From: Chloroflexota bacterium
Lineage (GTDB): Bacteria > Chloroflexota > Anaerolineae > UBA4142
Length of the DNA: 37,432 nt
Reading direction: 5' to 3'
Assembly: GCA_016215025.1 (NCBI GenBank)
Contig: JACRMI010000132.1
Coordinates: 1 to 37,432, forward strand
Part shown: piece after piece, positions 8,633-16,006 of the stretch
Layout of the letters: each line of letters starts with the position of its first letter
How positions within the stretch are numbered: position 1 is the first letter of the stretch
Position numbers and translations under genes: made by a program
Notes under the pieces: model-generated
Databases searched by the model: none
Seen by the model: only the letters and a program-made list of their open reading frames with translations
Told to the model about the DNA's origin: nothing

Positions 8633-8701
8633 GGACACTGATAAACACTGATGACACTGATTAAAATCGAAATCCGCGTTTGTCCGCGTTTGTCCGCGTC
8701 C
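8633..8701. repeat. imperfect palindrome built from 10-bp tandem repeats
   Basis: The left arm (8633-8662) contains three ACACTGAT units. The right arm (8671-8701) contains three TCCGCGTTTG-like units. The reverse complement of the right arm aligns along its whole length with the left arm, so the transcript can fold into a long imperfect hairpin. It ends 7 nt before the AGGAG Shine-Dalgarno of the next gene. Confidence 0.75.
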
Positions 8702-8720
8702 TATTTTTAGGAGACTCTAT

Positions 8721-11474
8721 ATGACTAAACCCATTGCACCCACCTTTGAACCCGCGCACGACATTTACCATTACGAGCCACGCCCGCTCGACGCGATCTT
8801 TGCGCCCAAGAATGTCGCCGTCATCGGCGCGACCGAAAACCAGGGAAGCGTCGGTCGCACAATTCTGTGGAACCTCATCAGCAATCCATTTGGCGGAACC
8901 GTCTTCCCCGTCAATCCGAAACGCCCCAGCATCCTCGGCATCAAAGCGTATCCCAGCATCGCCGCCGTGCCAGAGCAAGTCGATCTTGCCGTGATCGTCA
9001 CGCCCGCGCCGACAGTACCCAACATCATCGGCGAATGCGTGAATGCCGGAGTAAAAGGCGCGGTTGTGATTTCGGCAGGCTTTAAGGAGATCGGCGCACA
9101 AGGCGTCGAACTGGAACGCCAGATCATGGAACATGCGCGCCGCGGCAAGATGCGCATCATCGGACCGAACTGCCTTGGCGTGATGAACGCGACCACCGGA
9201 CTCAACGCAACATTTGCGGCCGCGATGGCACGGCCTGGCAATGTCGGCTTTCTCACTCAATCAGGTGCACTCGCCACCGCCATTCTCGATTGGAGTTTTC
9301 GTGAGAACGTTGGCTTTTCGTCGTTCATCTCTATCGGCTCGATGCTCGACGTGGATTGGGGCGATTTGATCTACTACCTCGGCGACGACCCGCGCACCGA
9401 AAGCATCGTCATCTACATGGAAACGATTGGCGATGCGCGATCGTTCTTGTCGGCCGCACGCGAAGTCGCACTCGTTAAACCGATCATCGTCATCAAGCCC
9501 GGTCGGACCGAAGGCGCGGCGCGCGCCGCCGCATCGCACACGGGATCGCTCACCGGTTCCGACGAAGTTTTGGAAGCGGCATTTCGACGCAGCGGCGTTT
9601 TGCGCGTGAACACCATCGCCGACCTGTTTCACATGGCAGAAGTGTTGGCCAAGCAACCGCGGCCCAAGGGTCCACATCTTACGATCCTTACCAACGCCGG
9701 TGGTCCTGGCGTCATTGCGACCGATGCGCTCATCATGAACGGCGGCGAACTCACCGACATTTCCGAAGAGACAATGAAGAAACTCAACGAAATTCTTCCG
9801 CCGCAGTGGAGCCACAACAATCCCATCGACATCCTGGGAGACGCGAGTCCTGAACGCTACGCCAAGTCGTTGGAGATTGCAGCGCAAGACACCAACGCCG
9901 ATGGAATGCTCGTGATTCTCACACCGCAGGCAATGACCGATCCAACCGAAACGGCAGAACAGTTGAAAAAGTACGCGCAATCGACGGGCAAACCGTTCTT
10001 CACCAGTTGGATGGGCGGCGCAGATGTCGCGGCTGGCACGGCGATTTTGAATCGCGCAAAAATTCCTGCGTTCGGTTATCCCGACGAAGCAGCGCGCATG
10101 TTCAATTACATGTGGCGCTACACCGACAACTTGCGCGGCTTGTACGAAACGCCGGTGCTTCCCTCCGAAGTCGATACCGACACCAACTCAACGCGCGCAC
10201 AAGGCGAAAAGATCATCAACGCTGTGCGCACGTCAGGTCGCACGATCCTCACTGAGTTTGAATCGAAACAATTGTTGGCGACGTACGGCATTCCGATTGT
10301 CGAAACGCGCATCGCGACAACAGAAGACGAAGCGGTCAAGCACGCAAACGAAATCGGCTATCCTATCGTCCTGAAACTTTATTCGGAAACGATCACGCAC
10401 AAGACCGACGTCGGCGGCGTGCAACTGGATCTCAAAGACGCGAACGCTGTCAAGAATGCGTTCAACGCAATCAAGCAATCGGTTGCCGCGGTAGGGCAAG
10501 TTGGCAACTTGCCCAACTTTCTCGGCGTCACCGTTCAACCGATGATTCGACTCGACGGGTACGAACTCATCATCGGCGCAAGCATCGATCCGCAATTCGG
10601 TCCCGTGCTGCTCTTTGGCTCGGGCGGTCAACTCGTCGAAGTGTTCAAAGATCGTTCGCTGGCGTTGCCGCCGTTGAACACCACGCTCGCGCGCCGCATG
10701 ATCGAGCGCACGACAATTTATAAAGCGTTGAAAGGCGTGCGCGGTCGCAAGCCCGTCGATCTGATCGCATTGGAACAGTTGATGGTACGATTCTCGCAGC
10801 TCGTCGTCGAGCAACGCTGGATCAAAGAGATCGACATCAACCCGTTGCTCGCCTCGCCCGAACGACTCATCGCTCTGGACGCGCGTGTGGTCATTCACGG
10901 CGCAGAGGTAACACGCGAGCAATTGCCGCGGCTGGCAATTCGACCCTACCCAACCCGCTACGTAACGCAGTGGACCAGTCCGCAAGGAATGCCCGTCACA
11001 TTCCGCCCCATTCGTCCTGAAGATGAACCGTTGATGATCAAGTTTCACGAAACCTTGTCGGACCACACGGTCTATCTGCGCTATCTCCATCCGATGATGT
11101 TGAATCAACGCGTCGCGCACGAACGCTTGTCGCGTATCTGCTTCAACGATTATGATCGCGAGATTGCGCTCGTCGCCGAGAGTGAAGATGGCAAGACGGG
11201 CGAGAAGCGCATCATGGCGGTTGCGCGCCTGAGTCGCACGCATGATGTGGACATTGCGCGGCTAACGATTTTAGTCAACGATGCGTTCCAAGGTCACGGA
11301 CTAGGCACCGAACTAGCAAGGCGATTGCTTGAGGTCGCCCGCAACGAAAAGTTGTGTCGCGTGGTGGCGAACATTTCGCAAGACAATCTGCCGATGCAAG
11401 ATTTGTGCAAACGGCTCGGCGCGCGATTGAATCCGCCGAGCAACGGAATGGTGGTGGCGGAACTGGATTTGTAG
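8721..11474 (+). CDS. ADP-forming acyl-CoA synthetase fused to GNAT acetyltransferase (Pat/AcuA-like)
   Basis: A 917-residue cytoplasmic protein in four parts. There is a CoA-binding Rossmann domain (25-125, with VAVIGATENQGSVGR), succinyl-CoA-ligase-like domains (150-480), an ATP-grasp domain (505-735, LLATYGIPIVETR and KEIDINPLL), and a C-terminal GNAT domain (757-917) with acetyl-CoA motif QGHGLGTELARRLLEVA. This is the architecture of PatZ/YfiQ-type protein lysine acetyltransferases, in which the synthetase part usually acts as a sensor. Here the phospho-histidine of active NDP-forming synthetases seems kept (His273 in SHTGSLTGSD), so it may still make acyl-CoA and ATP from acyl phosphate chemistry. 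AGGAG lies 8 nt before the ATG. A palindromic repeat is embedded at residues 591-599. A strong terminator follows, so it is a single-gene unit. Confidence 0.88.
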   Translation: MTKPIAPTFEPAHDIYHYEPRPLDAIFAPKNVAVIGATENQGSVGRTILWNLISNPFGGTVFPVNPKRPSILGIKAYPSIAAVPEQVDLAVIVTPAPTVPNIIGECVNAGVKGAVVISAGFKEIGAQGVELERQIMEHARRGKMRIIGPNCLGVMNATTGLNATFAAAMARPGNVGFLTQSGALATAILDWSFRENVGFSSFISIGSMLDVDWGDLIYYLGDDPRTESIVIYMETIGDARSFLSAAREVALVKPIIVIKPGRTEGAARAAASHTGSLTGSDEVLEAAFRRSGVLRVNTIADLFHMAEVLAKQPRPKGPHLTILTNAGGPGVIATDALIMNGGELTDISEETMKKLNEILPPQWSHNNPIDILGDASPERYAKSLEIAAQDTNADGMLVILTPQAMTDPTETAEQLKKYAQSTGKPFFTSWMGGADVAAGTAILNRAKIPAFGYPDEAARMFNYMWRYTDNLRGLYETPVLPSEVDTDTNSTRAQGEKIINAVRTSGRTILTEFESKQLLATYGIPIVETRIATTEDEAVKHANEIGYPIVLKLYSETITHKTDVGGVQLDLKDANAVKNAFNAIKQSVAAVGQVGNLPNFLGVTVQPMIRLDGYELIIGASIDPQFGPVLLFGSGGQLVEVFKDRSLALPPLNTTLARRMIERTTIYKALKGVRGRKPVDLIALEQLMVRFSQLVVEQRWIKEIDINPLLASPERLIALDARVVIHGAEVTREQLPRLAIRPYPTRYVTQWTSPQGMPVTFRPIRPEDEPLMIKFHETLSDHTVYLRYLHPMMLNQRVAHERLSRICFNDYDREIALVAESEDGKTGEKRIMAVARLSRTHDVDIARLTILVNDAFQGHGLGTELARRLLEVARNEKLCRVVANISQDNLPMQDLCKRLGARLNPPSNGMVVAELDL
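10491..10517. repeat. palindromic repeat inside the synthetase coding sequence
   Basis: GGGCAAGTTG-G-CAACTTGCCC (10494-10514) is a perfect 10-bp-arm inverted repeat that encodes VGQVGNLPN in frame. It lies in a surface loop of the ATP-grasp domain, between the AIKQSVAA helix and the LGVTVQPM strand. It looks like an intergenic palindromic element tolerated in a gene. Confidence 0.65.
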
Positions 11475-11484
11475 ATTCCCTGGG

Positions 11485-11584
11485 AGACCCTAAAGGTTTC
11501 TTTCTCGACCAATATCTTTATCAATCAACGCATCTTTCCTTACATCGATATTGGTCAGGCGAAGAAACCTTTAGGGTCTTTTTT
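11485..11584 (+). terminator. long stem-loop terminator after the acyl-CoA synthetase
   Basis: AGACCCTAAAGGTTTCTT and GACCAATATC on the left (11485-11516) are mirrored at 11547-11579, giving about 28 paired bases with one small mismatch block. A T-run follows (11577-11584). It starts 11 nt after the stop codon. Confidence 0.85.
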
Positions 11585-11589
11585 CGCCT

Positions 11590-11618
11590 TTGCAGAAATC
11601 ACCCTCGCCGGATATAAT
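11590..11618 (+). promoter_or_regulatory. sigma-70-type promoter of the ferredoxin operon
   Basis: TTGCAG (11590-11595), a 17-bp spacer and a perfect TATAAT (11613-11618). It is just after the preceding terminator and about 230 bp before the ferredoxin start. The leader contains the large inverted repeat at 11718-11825. Confidence 0.6.
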
Positions 11619-11717
11619 GGAATCGATGTTATCCCTCACCGAACGCGATCATCACCCCTGGCAATTAATTCGTTCTTCGCGTTTGCGTCTAGCACAGTTC
11701 TACGAAAACCCATAGAA

Positions 11718-11825
11718 TAATCCGCAAATCTCGCGGAGTTAAAAACCCGTTTTCTGGAAAAGCGTTTCAAATTAGATTTGACTATCCGCCGAGAAAACGG
11801 GTTTTTGGCGGAGATTCGCGGATTA
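11718..11825 (+). repeat. large inverted repeat in the ferredoxin leader
   Basis: The left arm 11718-11755 (including AAAAACCCGTTTTCT) and right arm 11791-11825 (including AGAAAACGGGTTTTT) are nearly complementary over about 35 nt, with flanking AATCCGC/GCGGATT. The loop is about 35 nt. It could be a MITE-like palindrome or a transcript structure. The right arm has a T-rich piece but no clear terminator tail. Confidence 0.65.
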
Positions 11826-11845
11826 AAAATTTGGAGAAAACTTGG

Positions 11846-12097
11846 ATGTCTTATCGCATCCTTTCCATCTGCATATCCTGCGGAATGTGCATCAATAAAT
11901 GTCCGAACGGGGCAGTGTATGTGACCGAAGAGGAATCCTACGATATCGAACCGAGGCGCTGCGTCGAATGCATCGATTTGCCGCGTCGCCGCTGCGAAGA
12001 TCTTTGTCCGGTCGGCGCAATTCAGCCCGATCCCGAACATCGCGAGACGACAACTCAGTTGTGGGCAAAGGTCCGCAATCGAGCGAGGACGCAATGA
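11846..12097 (+). CDS. YfhL-like 2[4Fe-4S] ferredoxin
   Basis: An 83-residue electron-transfer protein with eight cluster cysteines in two motifs. The first is CISCGMCINKCP (CxxCxxCxxxCP). The second is CVEC-x8-CEDLCP, and its longer gap is typical of YfhL-type ferredoxins. The ATG at 11846 is preferred over the in-frame TTG at 11831 because GGAG (11833-11836) is 9 nt before it. Its stop overlaps the start of the FAD-subunit gene (ATGA, 12094-12097), so the two are translationally coupled and the ferredoxin probably passes electrons to or from that flavoprotein. Confidence 0.85.
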   Translation: MSYRILSICISCGMCINKCPNGAVYVTEEESYDIEPRRCVECIDLPRRRCEDLCPVGAIQPDPEHRETTTQLWAKVRNRARTQ

Positions 12098-12924
12098 CAG
12101 CGCAACGCCTATGCCCCCAGACCATCGACGAAGCGACCCAGCTTCTTGCGCAACATGCCAACGAAGCGCGCGTCATCGCCGGCGGCTCCGATCTCTTGCC
12201 CGAAATCGATCAAGGCACTCTCACGCCGAACTACTTGATCGACCTGGGAGAAATCCCCAATCTCGACTACATTCGCGAAGACGGCGATCACGTTCGACTG
12301 GGCGCGCGCGTCACGCATGACCAAATCATTCAATCGGAGTTGGCGCAGCGACTGGCTCCCCTTCTCGTTCGCGCGTGTTCGATGTTCAGCGATGCCGATA
12401 TTCGCAAAAAAAGTACTGTCGTGGGCAACATCGCGAGCGGACTCTCGACGAATTTGACCGTCGCCGCGCTGTGGGCGATGGGTGCAGAAGTGAAATTGAA
12501 AAGCGTGCGCGGTGAACGCACGGTCACCTTCAACGATTTTTTCAAAGGCGTTCGCCAGACCGTACTTGCGCCCGACGAACTCATCGTCGAAATCGCCTTT
12601 TCCAAAATGTCGCCAAAAGACAAAGGCGCGTTCGTCGCCACCGGCTGGTCGCGCGATGAAGCATCGCCCCAGGTGACGGTCGCCGTCGTGTTGGAATTTG
12701 ATGGCGACGAAATCTCAAATGCGTGGATCAACATCGGCGGTGTTGCGCCAACCGTGGTGAATGCCATCGAAGCGGAGCAATCGCTCGTCGGTCAATGGCT
12801 CAGCGACGTAGCAATCGATGAAGCGGCAGACCTTGCGATGAACGCCGTCGTCACCAATCCCGATGCAACCGAGATAGTGCGCGAGTTGGTGGGGAAGGCG
12901 ATGAGGGAGATTAGAGATTCGTAG
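12094..12924 (+). CDS. FAD-binding subunit of the xanthine dehydrogenase/CO dehydrogenase (CoxM) family
   Basis: 276 residues with the two-part FAD domain of molybdenum hydroxylases. The N-terminal pyrophosphate loop is VIAGGSDLLPEI. The second motif, KKSTVVGNIASGLSTNL, corresponds to the TxGGNLxxASPxxD signature, followed by the CO_deh_flav_C-type region. No molybdopterin (CoxL) or 2Fe-2S (CoxS) subunit is encoded nearby. The partner is instead the overlapping ferredoxin gene. The substrate is therefore unknown. It may be a ferredoxin-linked FAD dehydrogenase or a module serving catalytic subunits encoded elsewhere. The stop codon lies inside a palindromic repeat. Confidence 0.8.
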   Translation: MTAQRLCPQTIDEATQLLAQHANEARVIAGGSDLLPEIDQGTLTPNYLIDLGEIPNLDYIREDGDHVRLGARVTHDQIIQSELAQRLAPLLVRACSMFSDADIRKKSTVVGNIASGLSTNLTVAALWAMGAEVKLKSVRGERTVTFNDFFKGVRQTVLAPDELIVEIAFSKMSPKDKGAFVATGWSRDEASPQVTVAVVLEFDGDEISNAWINIGGVAPTVVNAIEAEQSLVGQWLSDVAIDEAADLAMNAVVTNPDATEIVRELVGKAMREIRDS

Positions 12925-12971
12925 GGGCGGGGTCATCCCCCCAAAGTAAGGCGAGACAACCTCGCCCCTAC
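12921..12971. repeat. imperfect palindrome GTAGGGGCG...CGCCCCTAC
   Basis: GTAGGGGCGGGGTCATCC at the left end pairs with the right half ending GACAACCTCGCCCCTAC. It overlaps the stop codon of the FAD gene (12922-12924) and lies 16 nt before the next start. It looks like a dispersed intergenic palindrome. Confidence 0.7.
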
Positions 12972-12987
12972 CAGGAAAACGAGAAGA

Positions 12988-13509
12988 ATGATGCCAAAAT
13001 CGGAATCGGTTCCCGGTGAAATGCTCGCGACCTATGATGCAGTTGTTGCGCTGACCGACAAGGTGTGCCACGAACATCTCAACGAAGAGTATGCCACGCT
13101 TTGTCGCCAACTTGCGGCGGCGCTCGCGCGCAAACGTCCCTCGCCCATCGCGCGCGGCAAGCCCGAAGTGTGGGCGTGTGCTATTGCTTACACCATCGGC
13201 AGAGTCAATTTCCTGTCCGACAAAACGCAAACACCGCATATGCGGATGGACGACCTGTGTCGATTGTTCGGCGTCAGTCCCAGCACAGGCAGCGCGAAAT
13301 CGCAATTGATTTGGAAAATGTTCGACCTGATGCAGATGGATCCGCGGTGGTGTTTGCCCAGCATGATGGACGAGAATCCGATGGTGTGGATGCTGAGCGT
13401 CAATGGATTCTTGATGGACATTCGCTATGCGCCGCGCGGCGCGCAGGAAGAAGCATTTCGCCAAGGGCTGATTCCTTATATTCCAGCGGATAGACCCAGG
13501 AAAGGTTGA
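12988..13509 (+). CDS. DUF6398-like protein
   Basis: 173 residues. The sequence AEHL/EEY-type start (KVCHEHLNEEYATLCRQL), then ARKRPSPIARGKPEVWACAI and YTIGRVNFL, followed by FGVSPSTGSAKSQLIWKM and NPMVWMLSVNGFLMDIRYAPR, matches what I know as the DUF6398 domain family. Its function is unknown. The FGVSPSTGSAKSQLI piece looks like a helix-turn-helix, so nucleic-acid binding is possible. Two ATGs in a row open the gene after GAGAAGA. The final codons overlap the frame of ywbE, suggesting one transcript with the ferredoxin and FAD genes. Confidence 0.7.
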   Translation: MMPKSESVPGEMLATYDAVVALTDKVCHEHLNEEYATLCRQLAAALARKRPSPIARGKPEVWACAIAYTIGRVNFLSDKTQTPHMRMDDLCRLFGVSPSTGSAKSQLIWKMFDLMQMDPRWCLPSMMDENPMVWMLSVNGFLMDIRYAPRGAQEEAFRQGLIPYIPADRPRKG

Positions 13510-13514
13510 ACCCT

Positions 13515-13718
13515 GTGCCCGTACCCAAACGCAGTGAAATTAAACCCGGTCTCGTCGTGCAAATCGTCGAGAAGCAAAATCAACGCAGCGGCAAATTGAC
13601 CGAAGGCATAGTTGCACGTATCTTGACAAGCAGCCCCAAGCATCCGCACGGAATCAAAGTGATGCTGGAAGACGGCAAGGTTGGGCGCGTGCAAGCGATT
13701 GTGGGTCAAGGTGAATAG
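13515..13718 (+). CDS. ywbE: YwbE family protein (DUF2196)
   Basis: A 67-residue small beta-rich protein with the family core IKPGLVVQIVEKQNQRSGKL, then LTSSPKHPHGIKVMLEDGKV and GRVQAI, the same order and spacing as Bacillus YwbE. The biochemical role is unknown. I chose the GTG at 13515 because AGGAAAGG ends 9 nt before it. The in-frame TTG at 13506 is too close to that site. It is the last gene before a terminator. Confidence 0.8.
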   Translation: MPVPKRSEIKPGLVVQIVEKQNQRSGKLTEGIVARILTSSPKHPHGIKVMLEDGKVGRVQAIVGQGE

Positions 13719-13745
13719 GTTTGCAAATCAGGGAAGAAAAGAAAA

Positions 13746-13778
13746 TGGCGCAGTCGAATTGACTGCGCCAGCGTTTTT
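13746..13778 (+). terminator. Rho-independent terminator after ywbE
   Basis: TGGCGCAGTC-GAATT-GACTGCGCCA is a perfect 10-bp stem with a 5-nt loop, followed by GCGTTTTT. Confidence 0.9.
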
Positions 13779-13780
13779 AG

Positions 13781-14161
13781 TCACGGACACACGGACGTTG
13801 GTTTCGGTCCGTACAAAACTCTTCCGTCCGGTAATCGGGTGGGAATCGGTGGCGGGAACACCGGGGCAACCGATGCTTCAAATGTTATTTCGTCGCCTGG
13901 CTTTAAGGTCGATGTATATTCGGCACGGTCGCGACCATACGGAATGAGATATTTCTCGTACTCTCCATTGCTTCGACGAATCACTATCTCGCGCTTGCAC
14001 CGTAATGGAACGTTCGGACCCAAATCGATAGTACGAGCAAACGGAATCGGTGTGAGGGTTGGAAGGATAACCGCAGTAGGAACCTTGTCAAGACTCGGCA
14101 CGGGCGTACCACACGGACGCCCAGGCACTTTTGGACTAGGCATCCACTCACTGTCACACAT
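13781..14161 (-). CDS. hypothetical protein, possibly the 3' part of the preceding gene
   Basis: 126 residues, no family recognised. A Pro-rich N-terminal third is followed by a beta-looking segment with CKREIVIRRSNGEYEKYL and LKPGDEITFEASV, and a Pro-rich end. It has no signal peptide of its own, although the composition suggests an extracytoplasmic part. Its start overlaps the stop of the upstream gene by 8 nt in another frame. Either it is a coupled second gene, or a frameshift has split one membrane-anchored protein. Confidence 0.45.
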   Translation of the reverse strand: MCDSEWMPSPKVPGRPCGTPVPSLDKVPTAVILPTLTPIPFARTIDLGPNVPLRCKREIVIRRSNGEYEKYLIPYGRDRAEYTSTLKPGDEITFEASVAPVFPPPIPTRLPDGRVLYGPKPTSVCP

Positions 14162-14747
14162 TGGAACCGGAGTAGAAGGTAATTTGAAACCGAATCGCCA
14201 ATTTGATTGCGAACATGAACTGTTGCAAGTTACCTTCTACATCATTGATGTTATTGTTCCCGCCCGCTCGGATACCTCCCCAAAATCCAGCCTTACTTCC
14301 CACATACGCATAGAATGGCTTTTTGTACCAATTCTCTGACCAAGGAGTATCGCGCAGACTTGGATCATCAACCCAATCGATAAGTTGTGTCATCGGAACA
14401 TTTATCGCGACAATAATAACTCCATCGCGATACTGGCTTGCTACCCAGTTTTTGTCAACGTTGGGCAAACTCAACTGGTGTAGAATGATAGCATCGGGCT
14501 TGGATTGTGCCACCAAACGCTTCAAATCGTTGAAATCATGCAAAACCGTAATGCCTTCCGCTTGCAATGCCGCAAAGGAGCCAGGTGTATCATCAAAAGG
14601 CAAGAGAAAAGTCGGAGCAAGATAAAGGATCCCCGTATTAGGCACTAGCACTGGCGACGTTGAGATAGTTGCCGTTTGGAACGATAGAAAACCAATCCCG
14701 ACGCCAAGTAATACGATGACCGCAACAAGCCCTATTCTCAGCCCCAT
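14154..14747 (-). CDS. hypothetical membrane-anchored protein
   Basis: 197 residues with an N-terminal membrane segment (GLRIGLVAVIVLLGVGIGFL) acting as signal anchor, then an extracytoplasmic domain. The domain has alternating strands and helices (GITVLHDFNDLKRLV, PDAIILHQLSL, GVIIVAINVPM), which resembles a receiver- or Rossmann-like fold without its catalytic residues. No family recognised. The 3' end overlaps the next minus-strand frame (see 13781-14161). Confidence 0.6.
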   Translation of the reverse strand: MGLRIGLVAVIVLLGVGIGFLSFQTATISTSPVLVPNTGILYLAPTFLLPFDDTPGSFAALQAEGITVLHDFNDLKRLVAQSKPDAIILHQLSLPNVDKNWVASQYRDGVIIVAINVPMTQLIDWVDDPSLRDTPWSENWYKKPFYAYVGSKAGFWGGIRAGGNNNINDVEGNLQQFMFAIKLAIRFQITFYSGSNV

Positions 14748-14985
14748 ATGTTCACCTATTCTCGAATTTGGGTTTTCCCAAAATCGAATACTTGGCGGAA
14801 CCAGAGCGCGATCTGGTTAGCAATGGGAGAGGAAAAACAGGGGATAAGTACATCCCCATGCTACATCTAACCAACAGGATGTCGATCATTCTTGAATTTA
14901 TGTCGATTCGTGTTTAACTATTGGCAGAAACGAATGCCTGGGCAGATGCGAATCGAAACAAGTAGATTATCCCACTCTGAAAACA

Positions 14986-15822
14986 ATGGAAAAATCATGC
15001 GCTCTCTTAATCCTTATCGCTCTATTGCTGACCTGGCTTGTGGCTTGTTCTGCGCCGCGTGCCCAAACGATTTCGCCGGCGGGACCGGTTTCCCCTTTAT
15101 GTTCTTCCATTCAGCGTGGTCTCGGCTATCTCCATGATCGATTCAATCCAAATCTGGGTTTGCTCAACGAGTCGCCCCAGGTTGCGCCGCACACCTATTG
15201 GCTAACTAACGACAATGCGTTGGCGGCTTTTGCGTTCGCTCAACTCAATCAACCTGAAATGACCGCGACGCTAACCGGTTCTTTGCAACGCTATGGTCAT
15301 AGTACGAACGGTTTAATCGAAACTGTATGGGGCAAAACGGTAGCCTGGCCGCCGTACGTGGAGCAATATATTCCGATAGAGGATGACGGTCAAGACAAAG
15401 TGTGGCAAGAATCGCATGAACCGTCGCCAAATGTGAGGCGATTCGACGACTGGGAGGACTACTCCAATCTCGCATTTCTCGGCGCGCTGAACAAACACAA
15501 TCAAGGGGATGATAACGAAGCGCGCGCCATCTTTGCCAAAGCGATAAAGAAATTCGACGGGATTGGATTTCCAGACAAGGCGTTCACAGACAATCGATAC
15601 GAAACGTACAAGCTTGCCTTGGCTCTCTACGTCGGTTCCAAAATCAGCGCATCGCTAGACAACTCAGCTCCTGCTATGTTGGCTACCTTGAAAAAGATGC
15701 AAGCTTCGAACGGTGGTTTTTACACTCATTATCGCGATCTTCAGACACCCGATGGCGACACCAACACCGAAACAACCTCATATGCTTTGCTTGCACTTGC
15801 CCGCTACGGTTGCTCCGACTAA
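14986..15822 (+). CDS. lipoprotein with an alpha/alpha-toroid-like domain
   Basis: 278 residues. A signal peptide ends in a lipobox (LVAC, Cys21), so the mature protein is probably lipid-anchored outside the membrane. The body repeats helix pairs with aromatic/Gly patches: IQRGLGYLHDRFNPNLGLL, NDNALAAFAFAQL, ETYKLALALYVGSK, MQASNGGFYTHYRD and ETTSYALLALARYG. Such helix-pair repeats are seen in terpenoid-cyclase-like toroids, the fold also used by the thioester domain of macroglobulins. It carries no thioester motif. It stands directly upstream of the macroglobulin gene on the same strand, so a shared role is plausible. The Shine-Dalgarno is weak. The fold assignment is an inference. Confidence 0.65.
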   Translation: MEKSCALLILIALLLTWLVACSAPRAQTISPAGPVSPLCSSIQRGLGYLHDRFNPNLGLLNESPQVAPHTYWLTNDNALAAFAFAQLNQPEMTATLTGSLQRYGHSTNGLIETVWGKTVAWPPYVEQYIPIEDDGQDKVWQESHEPSPNVRRFDDWEDYSNLAFLGALNKHNQGDDNEARAIFAKAIKKFDGIGFPDKAFTDNRYETYKLALALYVGSKISASLDNSAPAMLATLKKMQASNGGFYTHYRDLQTPDGDTNTETTSYALLALARYGCSD

Positions 15823-15909
15823 CGGAACTTTTCGCCCATTTTCCGCGTCTTTTCTCCAGAATGCCACGGTTATTTCGAATGTAACACTATTGGCTCTTGA
15901 AATGTAACG

Positions 15910-16006
15910 GATAGTCGTGTAGTCTTGTAGTCAGATAGTCAGGTAGTCGAACCCAATTGACCACATGACTAATTGACTACAAGACTAGAAGACAAGGAGA
16001 CTATTA
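15910..16006. repeat. palindrome made of 8-bp tandem repeats before the macroglobulin gene
   Basis: The left arm (15910-15949) is five 8-bp units of type GATAGTCG/TGTAGTCT. The right arm (15959-16006) is six 8-bp units of type GACTANNN. The arms are mutually complementary. The right arm contains the Shine-Dalgarno AAGGAG (15994-15999) and ends at the A of the start codon, so folding would hide the ribosome-binding site. Confidence 0.8.

Larger units (their letters stand above)
7821..8720. other. 900-bp non-coding region
   Basis: Between the winged-helix gene (minus) and the acyl-CoA synthetase (plus). It holds two 11-bp direct-repeat arrays (7997-8040 and 8091-8145) and a tandem-repeat palindrome (8633-8701). 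The stretch 8146-8632 has only short open frames (for example 8173-8373) with no Shine-Dalgarno or recognisable protein. I see no RNA gene there. Confidence 0.6.
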
